DNA from: Nocardia cerradoensis NBRC 101014
GTDB lineage: Bacteria; Actinomycetota; Actinomycetes; Mycobacteriales; Mycobacteriaceae
Length of the DNA: 53,455 nt
Reading direction: 5' to 3'
NCBI RefSeq assembly: GCF_000308535.1
Contig: NZ_BAFW01000114.1
Coordinates: 1 to 53,455 of the forward strand
Shown here: positions 16,608 to 25,743 of the stretch, piece after piece
How positions within the stretch are numbered: position 1 is the first letter of the stretch
How the letters are laid out: the number at the start of each line of letters is the position of its first letter
Translations under genes and position numbers: made by a program
The notes under the pieces: model-generated
What the model saw: the letters and a program-made list of their open reading frames with translations, nothing else
Databases searched by the model: none
What the model was told of the DNA's origin: nothing

Positions 16608-17447
16608 ATGTGTGCTGCACTCTCGCCCGATCGATTCCGCACCGCATTGGTACTGGGCGGTGGCGGCCCCGTCGGGATCGCGTGGATGGCCGGAGTGATG
16701 GTCGGATTGCGCGGCGCCGGGATCGATCCCGCGCGCGCCGACCGGATCGTGGGCACGTCGGCGGGGTCGGTGGTCGGTGCGGTGCTCGCGGCGGGTGGCG
16801 ATCTGGAACACCTGGGCGCCGCCCGGTCACCCGGCGGTGAATCGTTCGCGCCGGATCCGCGGCGGCTCGCCGAGATCTTCTCGCTGCGGACCACCAGCGG
16901 CGACGCGCGCGAAATCCGCCGCCGCATGGGCGAATTGGCGCTGGCCGCCGATGCCGGCGATCCCGGCGCGCATGTCGAGCGGATCGCCCGGCTGGCCGGT
17001 GTCACCGAGTGGCCGGATGCCGACCTGCGCGTCACCACCATCGATATCGGCACCGGTGAACTGCAGGTGTGGACTCGCGATACCGCGGCGACGTTGCCGC
17101 AGGCCTTGGCCGCGAGCACCGCGGTGCCCGGTGTCTTCCCGCCGATACCGATCGGCGAATCCCGCTATTTCGACGGCGGCGTGCGCTCGGCCCTCAATGC
17201 CGACCTGGCCGCCGGCGCGGAGATCGTGGTGATCATGGAACCGCTCGCGCACATGTTCCCCCGCACCCGCGCCGACAGCACACACGGCGCGGCGACAGAG
17301 ATCTCGCTCGCCCCCGATGCCGACGCGGTGGCGGTATTCGGCTTCGACGTGTTCAACCCGGCCGCGTTGGCTCCCGCCTACGAAGCCGGATTGCGCCAAT
17401 CAGCGGATGCGGCAAAGCAATTGGCCGACGTCGGATTCGATGCCTGA
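16608..17447 (+). CDS. Patatin-like phospholipase/acyl hydrolase
   Basis: A 279-residue patatin-family protein with a Ser-Asp dyad. The oxyanion loop is LGGGGPVGIAWMAG (residues 12-25), the nucleophile elbow is GTSAGS (GxSxG, Ser near residue 48), and the catalytic Asp is in YFDGGVRSALNADL near 188. It would hydrolyse acyl esters of lipids in the cytoplasm, as no signal peptide is seen. The ATG at 16608 has TAGTGT 7 nt upstream (16595-16600), which is a leaderless promoter. It shares the regulatory space with the TetR gene. Confidence 0.88.
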   Translation: MCAALSPDRFRTALVLGGGGPVGIAWMAGVMVGLRGAGIDPARADRIVGTSAGSVVGAVLAAGGDLEHLGAARSPGGESFAPDPRRLAEIFSLRTTSGDAREIRRRMGELALAADAGDPGAHVERIARLAGVTEWPDADLRVTTIDIGTGELQVWTRDTAATLPQALAASTAVPGVFPPIPIGESRYFDGGVRSALNADLAAGAEIVVIMEPLAHMFPRTRADSTHGAATEISLAPDADAVAVFGFDVFNPAALAPAYEAGLRQSADAAKQLADVGFDA

Positions 17448-17519
17448 CAGCGGCACCTGAGACCGATGCCCCGCACCGGGACCGAGAGCGACACCTCGTT
17501 CCGGGGCTCGGATATCGGC

Positions 17520-18878
17520 TCAGCTGCCGACCGCACCCAACCCGTGCTGCGGCAGCTCGGGCAGCGCCGTGCGGTAGAGCCAGCTGTCCCACAGCTCACG
17601 CAGGGGTGCGGGACTGTAGTGGCCGGCGAGGTCGGTGAAGTCCTCGGCGGCGACGGTGCCGTAGCGGTGCCGGGCGGTCCAGTCGCGCAGCAGGGTGAAG
17701 AAGGCGTCGTCGCCGAGGCGCAGGCGCAGCGCGTGCAGGGTGAGGGCGCCGCGTTTGTAGACCCGGTCGTCGAACATCGATGCCGGTCCGGGGTCGCCGA
17801 TCACGAGGTCCTGCGCGGCCCGCGCGAGGTTCTGGCGGGCGGCGCGGGCCAGCTGGTCGGCGCTGGGTCCGCCGCCGGCCTGGGACCAGATCCATTCGGC
17901 GTAGCAGGCGAATCCCTCGTGCAGCCAGATGTCGCGCCACTGCCGCACGGTGAGGCTGTTGCCGAACCACTGGTGGGCCAGTTCGTGCGCGATGAGCCGT
18001 TCCGCACCGCGCTGCCCGTCGCAGTGGTTGGCGCCGAAGATCGACAATCCCTGTGCCTCGATGGGGATTTCGAGGTCGTCGTCGGTGACGACCACGGTGT
18101 AGCCGTGGAACGGGTAGGGCCCGAACCGGCGCTCGAATTCGGCCATCATCTGTGGTTGCCGGGCGAAGTCGTGGTCGAAGACGGTGCGCAGCCGCGGCGG
18201 CAGCACCGCGGTCATCGGCACCTTCGTGGCGCGTCCGGGGTCGATGCGGTGGGAGCGGTAGGGACCGATCTGAATGGTGGCCAGGTAGGAGGCCATCGGC
18301 TCGGACTGCTCGTATACCCAGGTGGTCTGGCTGGATTTGGTGGTACGGGCGGTGAGCACGCCGTTGGCGAGCGCGTGGTACGGGGAGTCGGTGGTGATCG
18401 AAATCCGGTAGCTCGCCTTGGAACTGGGGTGATCGTCGCACGGAAACCAGGACGCCGCGCCGTTGGGCTGGCTCGCCACGAGCACACCGTCGGTGAGTTC
18501 CTCCCAGCCGACCTCACCCCACGGTCCGCGCACCGGTTTCGGGGTGCCGCCGTAGTGCACCACGATCGACAGTGCCGCTCCCGCGGGCACCTGCCGGGCG
18601 GGTGTGATCGTCAGCTTCCCGCGGGTGTGAGTGTATTTGGCGGGTTTGGCGCCGCCGACGAAAACCTTCGCCACACTCAATGTCTGCGACAGATCCAGGG
18701 CGAATCGCGGCTGCACCGCGGTGGTCACCGCCGTGATGGTGGCCCGTCCGGTCAGCCGGTTGGCGGCGACCTTGTACACCAGATCCAGTTCGTAGCGCGA
18801 GACCCGGTAACCGCGGTTGCCGTTCTGCGGCAGATAGTCGTCGATCGGCGCCTCGGCGCCACCTCTACCCAACTTCAT
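17520..18878 (-). CDS. M1 family zinc metallopeptidase
   Basis: A 452-residue gluzincin. The N-terminal beta domain (RYELDLVYKVAANRLTGRAT to about residue 190) is followed by the catalytic domain with HELAHQWFGNSLTV (HExxH near 295) and the third zinc ligand Glu in WLHEGFACYAEW about 19 residues later. The GAMEN exopeptidase motif is replaced by PIEAQGLSIFG. The C-terminal ERAP-like domain is missing, as in the shorter actinobacterial members. No signal peptide is seen. The ATG at 18878 has GGTAGAGGTGG upstream. It starts 13 bp after the NRPS stop on the same strand, so it is probably co-transcribed and may trim or release the peptide made by that enzyme. Confidence 0.88.
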   Translation of the reverse strand: MKLGRGGAEAPIDDYLPQNGNRGYRVSRYELDLVYKVAANRLTGRATITAVTTAVQPRFALDLSQTLSVAKVFVGGAKPAKYTHTRGKLTITPARQVPAGAALSIVVHYGGTPKPVRGPWGEVGWEELTDGVLVASQPNGAASWFPCDDHPSSKASYRISITTDSPYHALANGVLTARTTKSSQTTWVYEQSEPMASYLATIQIGPYRSHRIDPGRATKVPMTAVLPPRLRTVFDHDFARQPQMMAEFERRFGPYPFHGYTVVVTDDDLEIPIEAQGLSIFGANHCDGQRGAERLIAHELAHQWFGNSLTVRQWRDIWLHEGFACYAEWIWSQAGGGPSADQLARAARQNLARAAQDLVIGDPGPASMFDDRVYKRGALTLHALRLRLGDDAFFTLLRDWTARHRYGTVAAEDFTDLAGHYSPAPLRELWDSWLYRTALPELPQHGLGAVGS

Positions 18879-18891
18879 CGACGACCTGCCT

Positions 18892-21800
18892 TCACTTGCC
18901 GCGCCGGGTATCCGGCCACGGCGCAATCGGATTGCCCTGCCACCGGGTCGACGGCGGGACGGTGTCCCCGCGCATCACCAGCGACGCGGGGCCCACCGTC
19001 GCACCGGCGCCGATGCGGGCCGCCGGCAGTGCCACACAGTGCGGGCCGAGGGTGGCACCGGCGTCGAGGGTCACGCTGTCCATGGACATGATCCGATCAT
19101 GGAACAGATGTGTTTGCACGACACAGCCGCGTTCCACGGTCGCCCCGTCGCCGAGGCTGACCAGATCGGCCTCGGGCAGCCAGTACGATTCGCACCACAC
19201 TCCGCGTCCGATGCGCGCGCCGAGCCCGCGCAGCCAGATGTTCATCACCGCGGTGCCGGTGGCCGCGCGCGCGAACCACGGCGCGGCAACGGTTTCCACG
19301 AACGCGTCGCACACCTCGTTACGCCACACGAACGAACTCCACAGCGGATGTTCCACCCGCTGAATGCGGCCGACGATCAGCCATTTCGCCGCCACCGCGC
19401 ACGCCCCGGCGACCGCACCGGCGATCAGCAGCACCACACCGGAACACAGGGCCGCCAGCCAGTATCCGGGCCCGGATGCCAGCCAGGCCAGCGCGAACAG
19501 CACACCCAGGCCGATGCCGAAGCTCAGGATCACCGGGACGAGCCGGCAGGTCTCCACCAGCGCGCGAGCCAGTTTGAGTTTCAGCGGCGGGTCGAAGGTG
19601 CGAGCGGTGTCGGAATCACCGGCGGTGCGGCGCAACCGCACCGGCGGGCTGCCCAGCCACGACGAACCCGCTTTCGCCTTCTCCGGAGCCGCCGACAACA
19701 CCGCCACCAAACCGTTCTTGGGCACCCGCCGTCCGGGCGCGGTCATCCCGGAGTTACCCAGAAAGGCCCGCTTTCCCACCTTGGCGCCGCCGATGTGCAT
19801 CCAGCCGCCGCCGAGTTCGTAGCCGGCGATCATGGTGTCGTCGGCGAGGAAGGCCCCGTCGGCGACCTTGGTGAATTTCGGCAGCAGCAGCACCGTCGAC
19901 GCCTCGACGCCCTTGCCGACGTCGGCGCCGAGCAGCCGCAGCCACAGCGGGGTGAGCAGACTGGCATACAGCGGGAACAGGAAGGTGCGCGCGGAGTCGG
20001 TGAGCCGTTCGGTGGCCCAGGCCTGCCAGCCGACGCGGCTGCGCACCGGATGGTAACCCTCGGTCAATCCGATCGACAGCACCCGAATCGCGACGACGGT
20101 CACGGCGGCGAACACGGCGAGCACGATCAGCGCGGCCACCGGCAGCATCAGCATCGCGTGCGCCAGCGCCCCGGTCAGGGTGGTTTCGTCGCGGATCCAC
20201 CAGGCCAGCAGCAGTCCGCCCGCGGCGAGGGCGATCACCGGCAGCGCCGACAGCAGCATCGAGGTCACCCCGAAGGCGAGCACCCAGTGCAGCGCGCGCG
20301 GCGGTGTGGTGGCGGGCCAGCGGTGTTCGGCGGGACCGACTTTCACCGCGGGCGACCCGGCCCAGCTCTGGCCGGCCTTCACCTTCCCGAATACCGCTGA
20401 GCCGGGTTCGATGACGGCGTTCTTGCCGATCACCGCGCCCGGCATCACCGTGGAGCGGGAACCGACCACCGCGCCGGGGCCGATGCGGATCTCACCGATG
20501 TGCACGAGGTCGCCGTCGATCCAATATCCGGCCAGATCCACTTCCGGTTCGACACTGCATCCGTCGCCGAGTTCGAGCATCCCGGTGACCGGCGGCAGCG
20601 TATGCAGATCGACACCGCGCCCGATGCGGGCCCCGAGCGCGCGGGCGAACGGCACCATCCACGGTGCGCCGGACAGATTTTCCGCGCCCGCCGCCTCGGC
20701 CATGCGCACCGCCGTCCACAGGCGCAGGTGGACCGAGCCGCCGCGCGGATAGCTGCCGGGGCGGACGCCGCGCAGCAGCAGCCGGGCGCCGGCCACACAG
20801 ATCGCCATCCGGCCGGGCGGTGAGATGAACAGGACGAATCCGGCCAGCGCCCACCACCACGACAGTCCCGGCATCCACGGCAACGCGCCGAAGCGGGAGG
20901 CGATGTTGGTGACCACGCCCAGCCAGGTCAGCCATTGCAGGCCGGTGAGGGTGGTCAGCGGCACCGACGCCAGCACCTGGATCCATTGCGCGCGCCGCGG
21001 TGTCGGGGTGACATGGCGGGTGGGCGCCTGTTCGGAGGGTGCGGCGGCGTCGATGAATTCGGCCAGCGCGCCCAGGCGCGGATGGTCGTAGAGGTCGGCG
21101 ACGGTGATCTGCGGCAGTCGTTCGCGCAGCGCGGTGACCAGTTGCGCCGCCGACAGCGAACCGCCACCGAGGTCGAAGAAGTCCGAATCCAGGCCGTCGA
21201 TGTCGGCGCCGAGCACCGAATGCCACAGTCCCGCAAGCCAATACGCGGTGCCGTCCAGGCCCGCGCCGGGTTCGCCGTCGGCGCCGGGCAGTGGCCACGG
21301 CAGCGCGTCACGGTCGACCTTTCCCGATGTGCGCGTGGGCAATTCGTCGAGTACGGCCAGTCTGGGCACGAGGGCGGCGGGCAGTCGTTCGGCGAGCAGT
21401 TCCCGCGCGCGCGGCAGGTCGATGCCGTCGTCGCCGGTGGACAGGTAGCCGACGAGGATCGGGGTGCCGGTGGCGGTGGTGCGCACGGCGGCCGCGGCGG
21501 CGGTGACGCCGGGCAGATGTTGCAGCGCGGCGTCGAGTTCACCGAGTTCGATCCGCCGGCCGCCGACTTTGACCTGGTCGTCGGCGCGGCCGAGGAAGAT
21601 CAGTCCGGCGGGGTCGTTACGCACCATATCGCCGGAGCGGTAGGCGCGCTGCCATCCGAGGGTCGGCATCGGCGCGTATTTTTCGGCGTCCTTGGCCGGG
21701 TCGAGGTAGCGGGCCAGCCCGACGCCGCCGATCACCAGCTCACCGGATTCCCCCTCGGCGACCGGCCTTCCGTCGGGGTCGACGACGGCCAGATCCCAGC

Positions 21801-23157
21801 CGTCCAACGGTAATCCGATGCGCACCGGCGGGGTGCCGGTCAGCTGCGCCGCGCACGCCACCACGGTAGCCTCGGTGGGCCCATAGGTGTTCCACACCTC
21901 GCGGTCGTCGGTGCCGGCGAGCCGTTCGGCCAGTTCCGGGGGGACCGCTTCGCCGCCGAAGATCAGCAGCCGCACCGCGTCGAGCGCCTCGGCCGGCCAC
22001 ATGGCGGCCAGGGTGGGCACGGTGGACACGATGCTGATCTCACGGCGCACCAGCCACGGCCCCAGATCCATCCCGCTGCGCACCAGCGCGCGCGGCGCCG
22101 GGACCAGGCATGCGCCGTACCGCCACGCCAGCCACATCTCCTCGCAGGAGGCGTCGAAGGCCACCGACAGTCCGGCCAGCACCCGGTCGCCGGGCCCGAT
22201 CGGCTCCTGCTGCAGGAACATTCGCGCTTCGGCATCGACGAAGGCGGCGGCGTTGCGATGGGTGACCGCGACACCCTTGGGGGTTCCGGTCGAGCCGGAG
22301 GTGAAGATGATCCACGCGTCGTCGTCGACGGTGGGGCCGCTCGCGTCGGGATCGGCTGCCACCCGGTCGTCGTCGCGGCGCGTGGAGTTGCCTTCCGGCC
22401 GGGCGCCGGCGTCGTCCGGCCGGGTGGCGGTGATGCCCTCGGCGGTGACGACCGCGGCGACCGCGGCCTCACCGAAGACCAGTTCGGCGCGTTCCTCCGG
22501 GTCGTCGGCATCGACGGGCACGTAGGCGGCGCCGGCGTGCAGGACGGCGAGGATGGTCACGTACAGCCGCGCGGTGCCCGACGGGATCCGCACGCCGACC
22601 CGGTCGCCGCGCCGGATGCCCGCCGCCCGCAGCTCGGCCACCGACGCGTCGATCGCCGCGAGCAGCTCCTGGTACGTCAGCACCTCGGTCCCGTCGTCGA
22701 CGGCATCGGCGTCGGGGTACGCGTGTGCTGTATCGGCGAGGATGTCGACCAATGTCCGGGGCTGTGCGGCCGCAGCCCCGCGCAGCAGCGGCGAGACAGG
22801 AGCGTGCCCCGTGCGCTGCCCGGAGTCCGGGTCGCGGGCCTCGGGGGCCGATTGCCCGTCGGTGCCGGTCACCGTCGGGCCGGAGGGGCCGGCATCTGTG
22901 CCGGTTCGGGAGTCGGTCGTCGTCTGGGAGTCGGCTGCGGTCTCGGAGTCGGTGCGGGGTTCGGAGTCTGTCGCGGCTTCGGAGTGCGTCGCGGCTTCAG
23001 GGTCCGTCGCGGCTTCGGAGCCGATCGCGGCTTCGGCGTCCGTCAGAGCTTCGGAGTCTGTCAGGGCTTCGGGGGGCTCACCATTCGTGTCGCTGCCCGA
23101 GGGCGCGGTGGGCGGCGCATCGGTAGCGCCCGCACCCGACTGCGAACCGACGATCAC
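18892..23157 (-). CDS. Pls/PosA-type membrane-bound non-ribosomal peptide synthetase
   Basis: A 1421-residue single-module NRPS. Residues 29-88 are ten hexapeptide repeats. Adenylation domain about 125-625: WIIFTSGSTGTPKGVAVTH, FDASCEEMWLAWRYG, NTYGPTEATV, YRSGDMV. Carrier domain: DFFDLGGGSLSAAQL, with the pantetheinyl Ser near 665. The C-terminal half alternates membrane helices (ISPPGRMAICVAGARLLLRG, WVLAFGVTSMLLSALPVIAL and others) with three left-handed beta-helix acyltransferase-like domains (IGPGAVVGSRSTVMPGAVIG; VTLDAGATLGPHCVALPAAR). This is the layout of epsilon-poly-lysine synthetase and relatives, which make isopeptide homopolymers. The acidic residues in FDASCEEMW agree with a basic amino-acid substrate, but the product is unknown. 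There is no condensation or thioesterase domain, as in the family. The GTG at 23157 is the likely start. Confidence 0.88.
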   Translation of the reverse strand: MIVGSQSGAGATDAPPTAPSGSDTNGEPPEALTDSEALTDAEAAIGSEAATDPEAATHSEAATDSEPRTDSETAADSQTTTDSRTGTDAGPSGPTVTGTDGQSAPEARDPDSGQRTGHAPVSPLLRGAAAAQPRTLVDILADTAHAYPDADAVDDGTEVLTYQELLAAIDASVAELRAAGIRRGDRVGVRIPSGTARLYVTILAVLHAGAAYVPVDADDPEERAELVFGEAAVAAVVTAEGITATRPDDAGARPEGNSTRRDDDRVAADPDASGPTVDDDAWIIFTSGSTGTPKGVAVTHRNAAAFVDAEARMFLQQEPIGPGDRVLAGLSVAFDASCEEMWLAWRYGACLVPAPRALVRSGMDLGPWLVRREISIVSTVPTLAAMWPAEALDAVRLLIFGGEAVPPELAERLAGTDDREVWNTYGPTEATVVACAAQLTGTPPVRIGLPLDGWDLAVVDPDGRPVAEGESGELVIGGVGLARYLDPAKDAEKYAPMPTLGWQRAYRSGDMVRNDPAGLIFLGRADDQVKVGGRRIELGELDAALQHLPGVTAAAAAVRTTATGTPILVGYLSTGDDGIDLPRARELLAERLPAALVPRLAVLDELPTRTSGKVDRDALPWPLPGADGEPGAGLDGTAYWLAGLWHSVLGADIDGLDSDFFDLGGGSLSAAQLVTALRERLPQITVADLYDHPRLGALAEFIDAAAPSEQAPTRHVTPTPRRAQWIQVLASVPLTTLTGLQWLTWLGVVTNIASRFGALPWMPGLSWWWALAGFVLFISPPGRMAICVAGARLLLRGVRPGSYPRGGSVHLRLWTAVRMAEAAGAENLSGAPWMVPFARALGARIGRGVDLHTLPPVTGMLELGDGCSVEPEVDLAGYWIDGDLVHIGEIRIGPGAVVGSRSTVMPGAVIGKNAVIEPGSAVFGKVKAGQSWAGSPAVKVGPAEHRWPATTPPRALHWVLAFGVTSMLLSALPVIALAAGGLLLAWWIRDETTLTGALAHAMLMLPVAALIVLAVFAAVTVVAIRVLSIGLTEGYHPVRSRVGWQAWATERLTDSARTFLFPLYASLLTPLWLRLLGADVGKGVEASTVLLLPKFTKVADGAFLADDTMIAGYELGGGWMHIGGAKVGKRAFLGNSGMTAPGRRVPKNGLVAVLSAAPEKAKAGSSWLGSPPVRLRRTAGDSDTARTFDPPLKLKLARALVETCRLVPVILSFGIGLGVLFALAWLASGPGYWLAALCSGVVLLIAGAVAGACAVAAKWLIVGRIQRVEHPLWSSFVWRNEVCDAFVETVAAPWFARAATGTAVMNIWLRGLGARIGRGVWCESYWLPEADLVSLGDGATVERGCVVQTHLFHDRIMSMDSVTLDAGATLGPHCVALPAARIGAGATVGPASLVMRGDTVPPSTRWQGNPIAPWPDTRRGK
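22894..23073 (-). repeat. Ten tandem 18-bp repeats coding hexapeptides in the NRPS N-terminus
   Basis: Residues 29-88 read as ten in-frame six-residue units: PEALTD, SEALTD, AEAAIG, SEAATD, PEAATH, SEAATD, SEPRTD, SETAAD, SQTTTD, SRTGTD. The consensus is S-E-A-A-T-D, encoded by diverging 18-bp DNA units such as GTCGCGGCTTCGGAGTCC on the plus strand. Such a repeat can expand or contract by slippage without breaking the frame. The product would be an acidic, disordered lead-in to the adenylation domain. Confidence 0.85.
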
Positions 23158-23406
23158 GTTTCTGCCTGCCTCTCCCGTTCCGGCTCTCGGACGTCCGGTT
23201 GTCTCACATTGGGGTTACCGTTGCGCAAACACCAGCTGTCCGGTTCACGCGCGTGCGGGCCGCCGCAGCCCCCGACAGTCGCACCGTCGGCCCGCCCTAT
23301 TGTCCCAACACAACCGTGCGTTCGCCTCCGCGGGGGCGACGGGCGTGTTCGCCGGCGATATGCCGGGAACCCCGGTGACCACGAACCGCCCCGGCGGGCC
23401 GGATGG

Positions 23407-25374
23407 TCAGCTGTCGACGTGGACGTGCGGGCGTTGATTGGGGTCGGCGACGGCGCGGCGCAGGATCTCCCGGGTCACCGGCGCCACCTCGCCCTCACCG
23501 ACGAACAGGAATTTCAGCAGGTTGAGCAGCGGATTGCCTTCGGTCCATTCGAAATACACGTGCGGATTCATGCCGGTGCGGTCGCGTATCGCGAGCAGGA
23601 TCGCGGCGATCGAGTTGGGCACGGCGGCGGCCTCGACGGAAAGGATCTTGTAGCAGTCGATTTCGACGGCACCGACGTGCAGGTCGGTGGAGAATTCCGA
23701 GGCGTCCTTGACGATCACCTCGAGGAACAGGATCGGCGCCTTGGCCGGGATGTGGCTCTCGATCCGCTGTTCGGCTTCCTTCTCCCGGTAGTCGTCGGGC
23801 CGGCGGGCGTCGACGTCGTCGAGATCGTGGGTGACGATGCGGATGGTGCCCGAGGCGGCGATCTTGTCGATCAGCCAGGCGGCCTTGTCGTCGAAGTCGA
23901 CTTCGATGGCCCGGAGTTCGAAGGCGCGCCGCGCCCGTGAGACGAACGACACCACGATGATGGCGATGATGAACAGCGAGGCCAACTGCACGCCCTCGGG
24001 TCGTTCCACGATATTGGCGATGGTCGTGTAGACGAACACGGCCGCCACGGCGCCGAATCCGAAAGCCTTGCCGCGCTGATGTTTTCGCGCCGCGGACAGG
24101 GTGACCGCGACAGCGGCGGAGGTGATCAGCACCAGCACGCCGGTGGCGTAGGCGCCGCCCTGGGCGTCGACATCGGCGTCGAAGTACCAGGTGATGCCGA
24201 AGGCGATCACCGCGAACACCAGCACCAGCGGCCGGGTGGCGCGCGCCCATTCCGGGGCCATGCCGTAGCGCGGCAGATAGCGCGGCACGAGGTTGAGCAG
24301 TCCGGCCATGGCCGAGGCGCCGGCGAACCACAGGATGGCGATGGTGGAGATGTCGTAGACGGTGCCGAAGCCGTTGCCCAGATACTGGTGGGCCAGATAG
24401 GCGAGCGCGCGGCCGTTGGCGGATCCGCCGGATTCGAATTCGCGTTCCGGGATCAGCACCACAGTGATGAAGCTGGTGACGAGGAGGAATGCGCTCATGA
24501 TCAGCGCGGCGGTGGTCAGCAGTTTGCGCGCGCCGTGGATGCGGCGTTCCGGGTGCTCCTCGGTGTCGTCGGGGCCGCCCTTGATCTGCGGCATCACCGC
24601 CACTCCGGTTTCGAATCCCGACAGTCCGAGCGCGAGTTTGGGGAATACGAGCAGCGAGATGCCCACCATCGCGAAGACGCTGCCGTGCTGGGCGGTCATG
24701 GCGTGGCCCCAGTCCACGACCAGATGCGAGGCGGTGGCGACCTTCCACACTCCGACGACCGCGACGACCAGGTTCAAGGCCAGATAGACCCCGACCAGCC
24801 CGATCGCGATCCGGATCGCCTCGGCGAACCCCTTCAGGAAGATCGCCGCCAGCAGTGCCAGCAGGGCGAGGGTGATCGCGAGGCCGTGCCCGCGCAGCGC
24901 ATGCGGCACGAACGGGTTCTCGACGATGTGGGCGGCGCCGTCGGCCGCCGACAGCGTCATCGTGATCACGAAGTCGGTGGCGGCGAATCCGAGCAGGACC
25001 AGGATGAACAGTTTGCCGGTCCAGCGGGGCAGGATGTCGGCGAACATGGCCAGCGATCCGCCGCCGTGCGGGGATTCGCGGGCCACCCGCCGATACACCG
25101 GCAGCGCGCCCAGCAATGTCAGCGCGACCAGGACCAGCGTCGCCAGCGGGGACAGCACACCGGCGGCCAGGGCCGCGATGCCGGGCTGATAGCCGAGGGT
25201 GGAGAAGTAGTCGACGCCGGTCAGGCACATCACCTGCCACCACGACCGTTGGTGCTGTTCTTCGGCCTGCTTCACCATCGGTCCGGGATGGTGGGAGTAG
25301 CGGTCCTCGTCGGCGCCCTGCAGCAACCATTCCGTCAAAGCCGAACGCGGTCGTCCGGTGGCGGTGGCGGTCAC
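23407..25374 (-). CDS. APC superfamily permease with C-terminal soluble domain
   Basis: A 655-residue transporter. About twelve membrane helices occupy residues 48-480. The first carries [20 protein letters not shown], the unwound glycine-rich substrate helix of the APC fold, and [14 protein letters not shown] lies in the middle. The last 160 residues are soluble and mixed alpha/beta ([40 protein letters not shown]). The substrate is unknown and may be an amino acid or cation. The GTG at 25374 follows GAGGGGGACCAC. It is divergent from the MHS transporter. Nothing ties it firmly to the NRPS, 249 bp away on the same strand. Confidence 0.85.
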   Translation of the reverse strand: MTATATGRPRSALTEWLLQGADEDRYSHHPGPMVKQAEEQHQRSWWQVMCLTGVDYFSTLGYQPGIAALAAGVLSPLATLVLVALTLLGALPVYRRVARESPHGGGSLAMFADILPRWTGKLFILVLLGFAATDFVITMTLSAADGAAHIVENPFVPHALRGHGLAITLALLALLAAIFLKGFAEAIRIAIGLVGVYLALNLVVAVVGVWKVATASHLVVDWGHAMTAQHGSVFAMVGISLLVFPKLALGLSGFETGVAVMPQIKGGPDDTEEHPERRIHGARKLLTTAALIMSAFLLVTSFITVVLIPEREFESGGSANGRALAYLAHQYLGNGFGTVYDISTIAILWFAGASAMAGLLNLVPRYLPRYGMAPEWARATRPLVLVFAVIAFGITWYFDADVDAQGGAYATGVLVLITSAAVAVTLSAARKHQRGKAFGFGAVAAVFVYTTIANIVERPEGVQLASLFIIAIIVVSFVSRARRAFELRAIEVDFDDKAAWLIDKIAASGTIRIVTHDLDDVDARRPDDYREKEAEQRIESHIPAKAPILFLEVIVKDASEFSTDLHVGAVEIDCYKILSVEAAAVPNSIAAILLAIRDRTGMNPHVYFEWTEGNPLLNLLKFLFVGEGEVAPVTREILRRAVADPNQRPHVHVDS

Positions 25375-25743
25375 GTGGTCCCCCTCGGGAGCATCTGTCC
25401 GGGCATCCCGGAGTCCAGCGATATCCGGGTCAATGTACGTGGGCCGCCACCGGAGTCACGCGAAGCGGATGCGCTGCCCCGCAGCGCAAAACGGCAAATC
25501 AGACACCATATCCGGCAAATCCGGCGCGGTACCGGCCGATGACTCCCGTTCACCGGCCGCGTTGCGCTGTGAGCGGAGTCACCCACCCCGATATCATCGC
25601 AGGTGGATCCCACCGCTCGAGCCGGCCGCGCCACCGGCGCCCGGTTTGCCGGACCGCCCACCGGGTACCCGTGTACTTCGTGTCCCCCGTCGCAGTTTCG
25701 CGGCCGGGCGCGCAGCAACCGAAACAGGTGAGGAGGAGCGCGC
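25375..25743. other. Divergent intergenic region with a phased direct repeat
   Basis: This 369-bp spacer between two transporter genes has no credible ORF. It holds CGGCAAATC twice (25492-25500 and 25513-25521), 21 bp apart, which is two helical turns. That is a candidate binding site for a regulator acting on one or both genes. The right end is the RBS of the MHS gene (GTGAGGAGGAG). Nothing else stands out. Confidence 0.4.
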
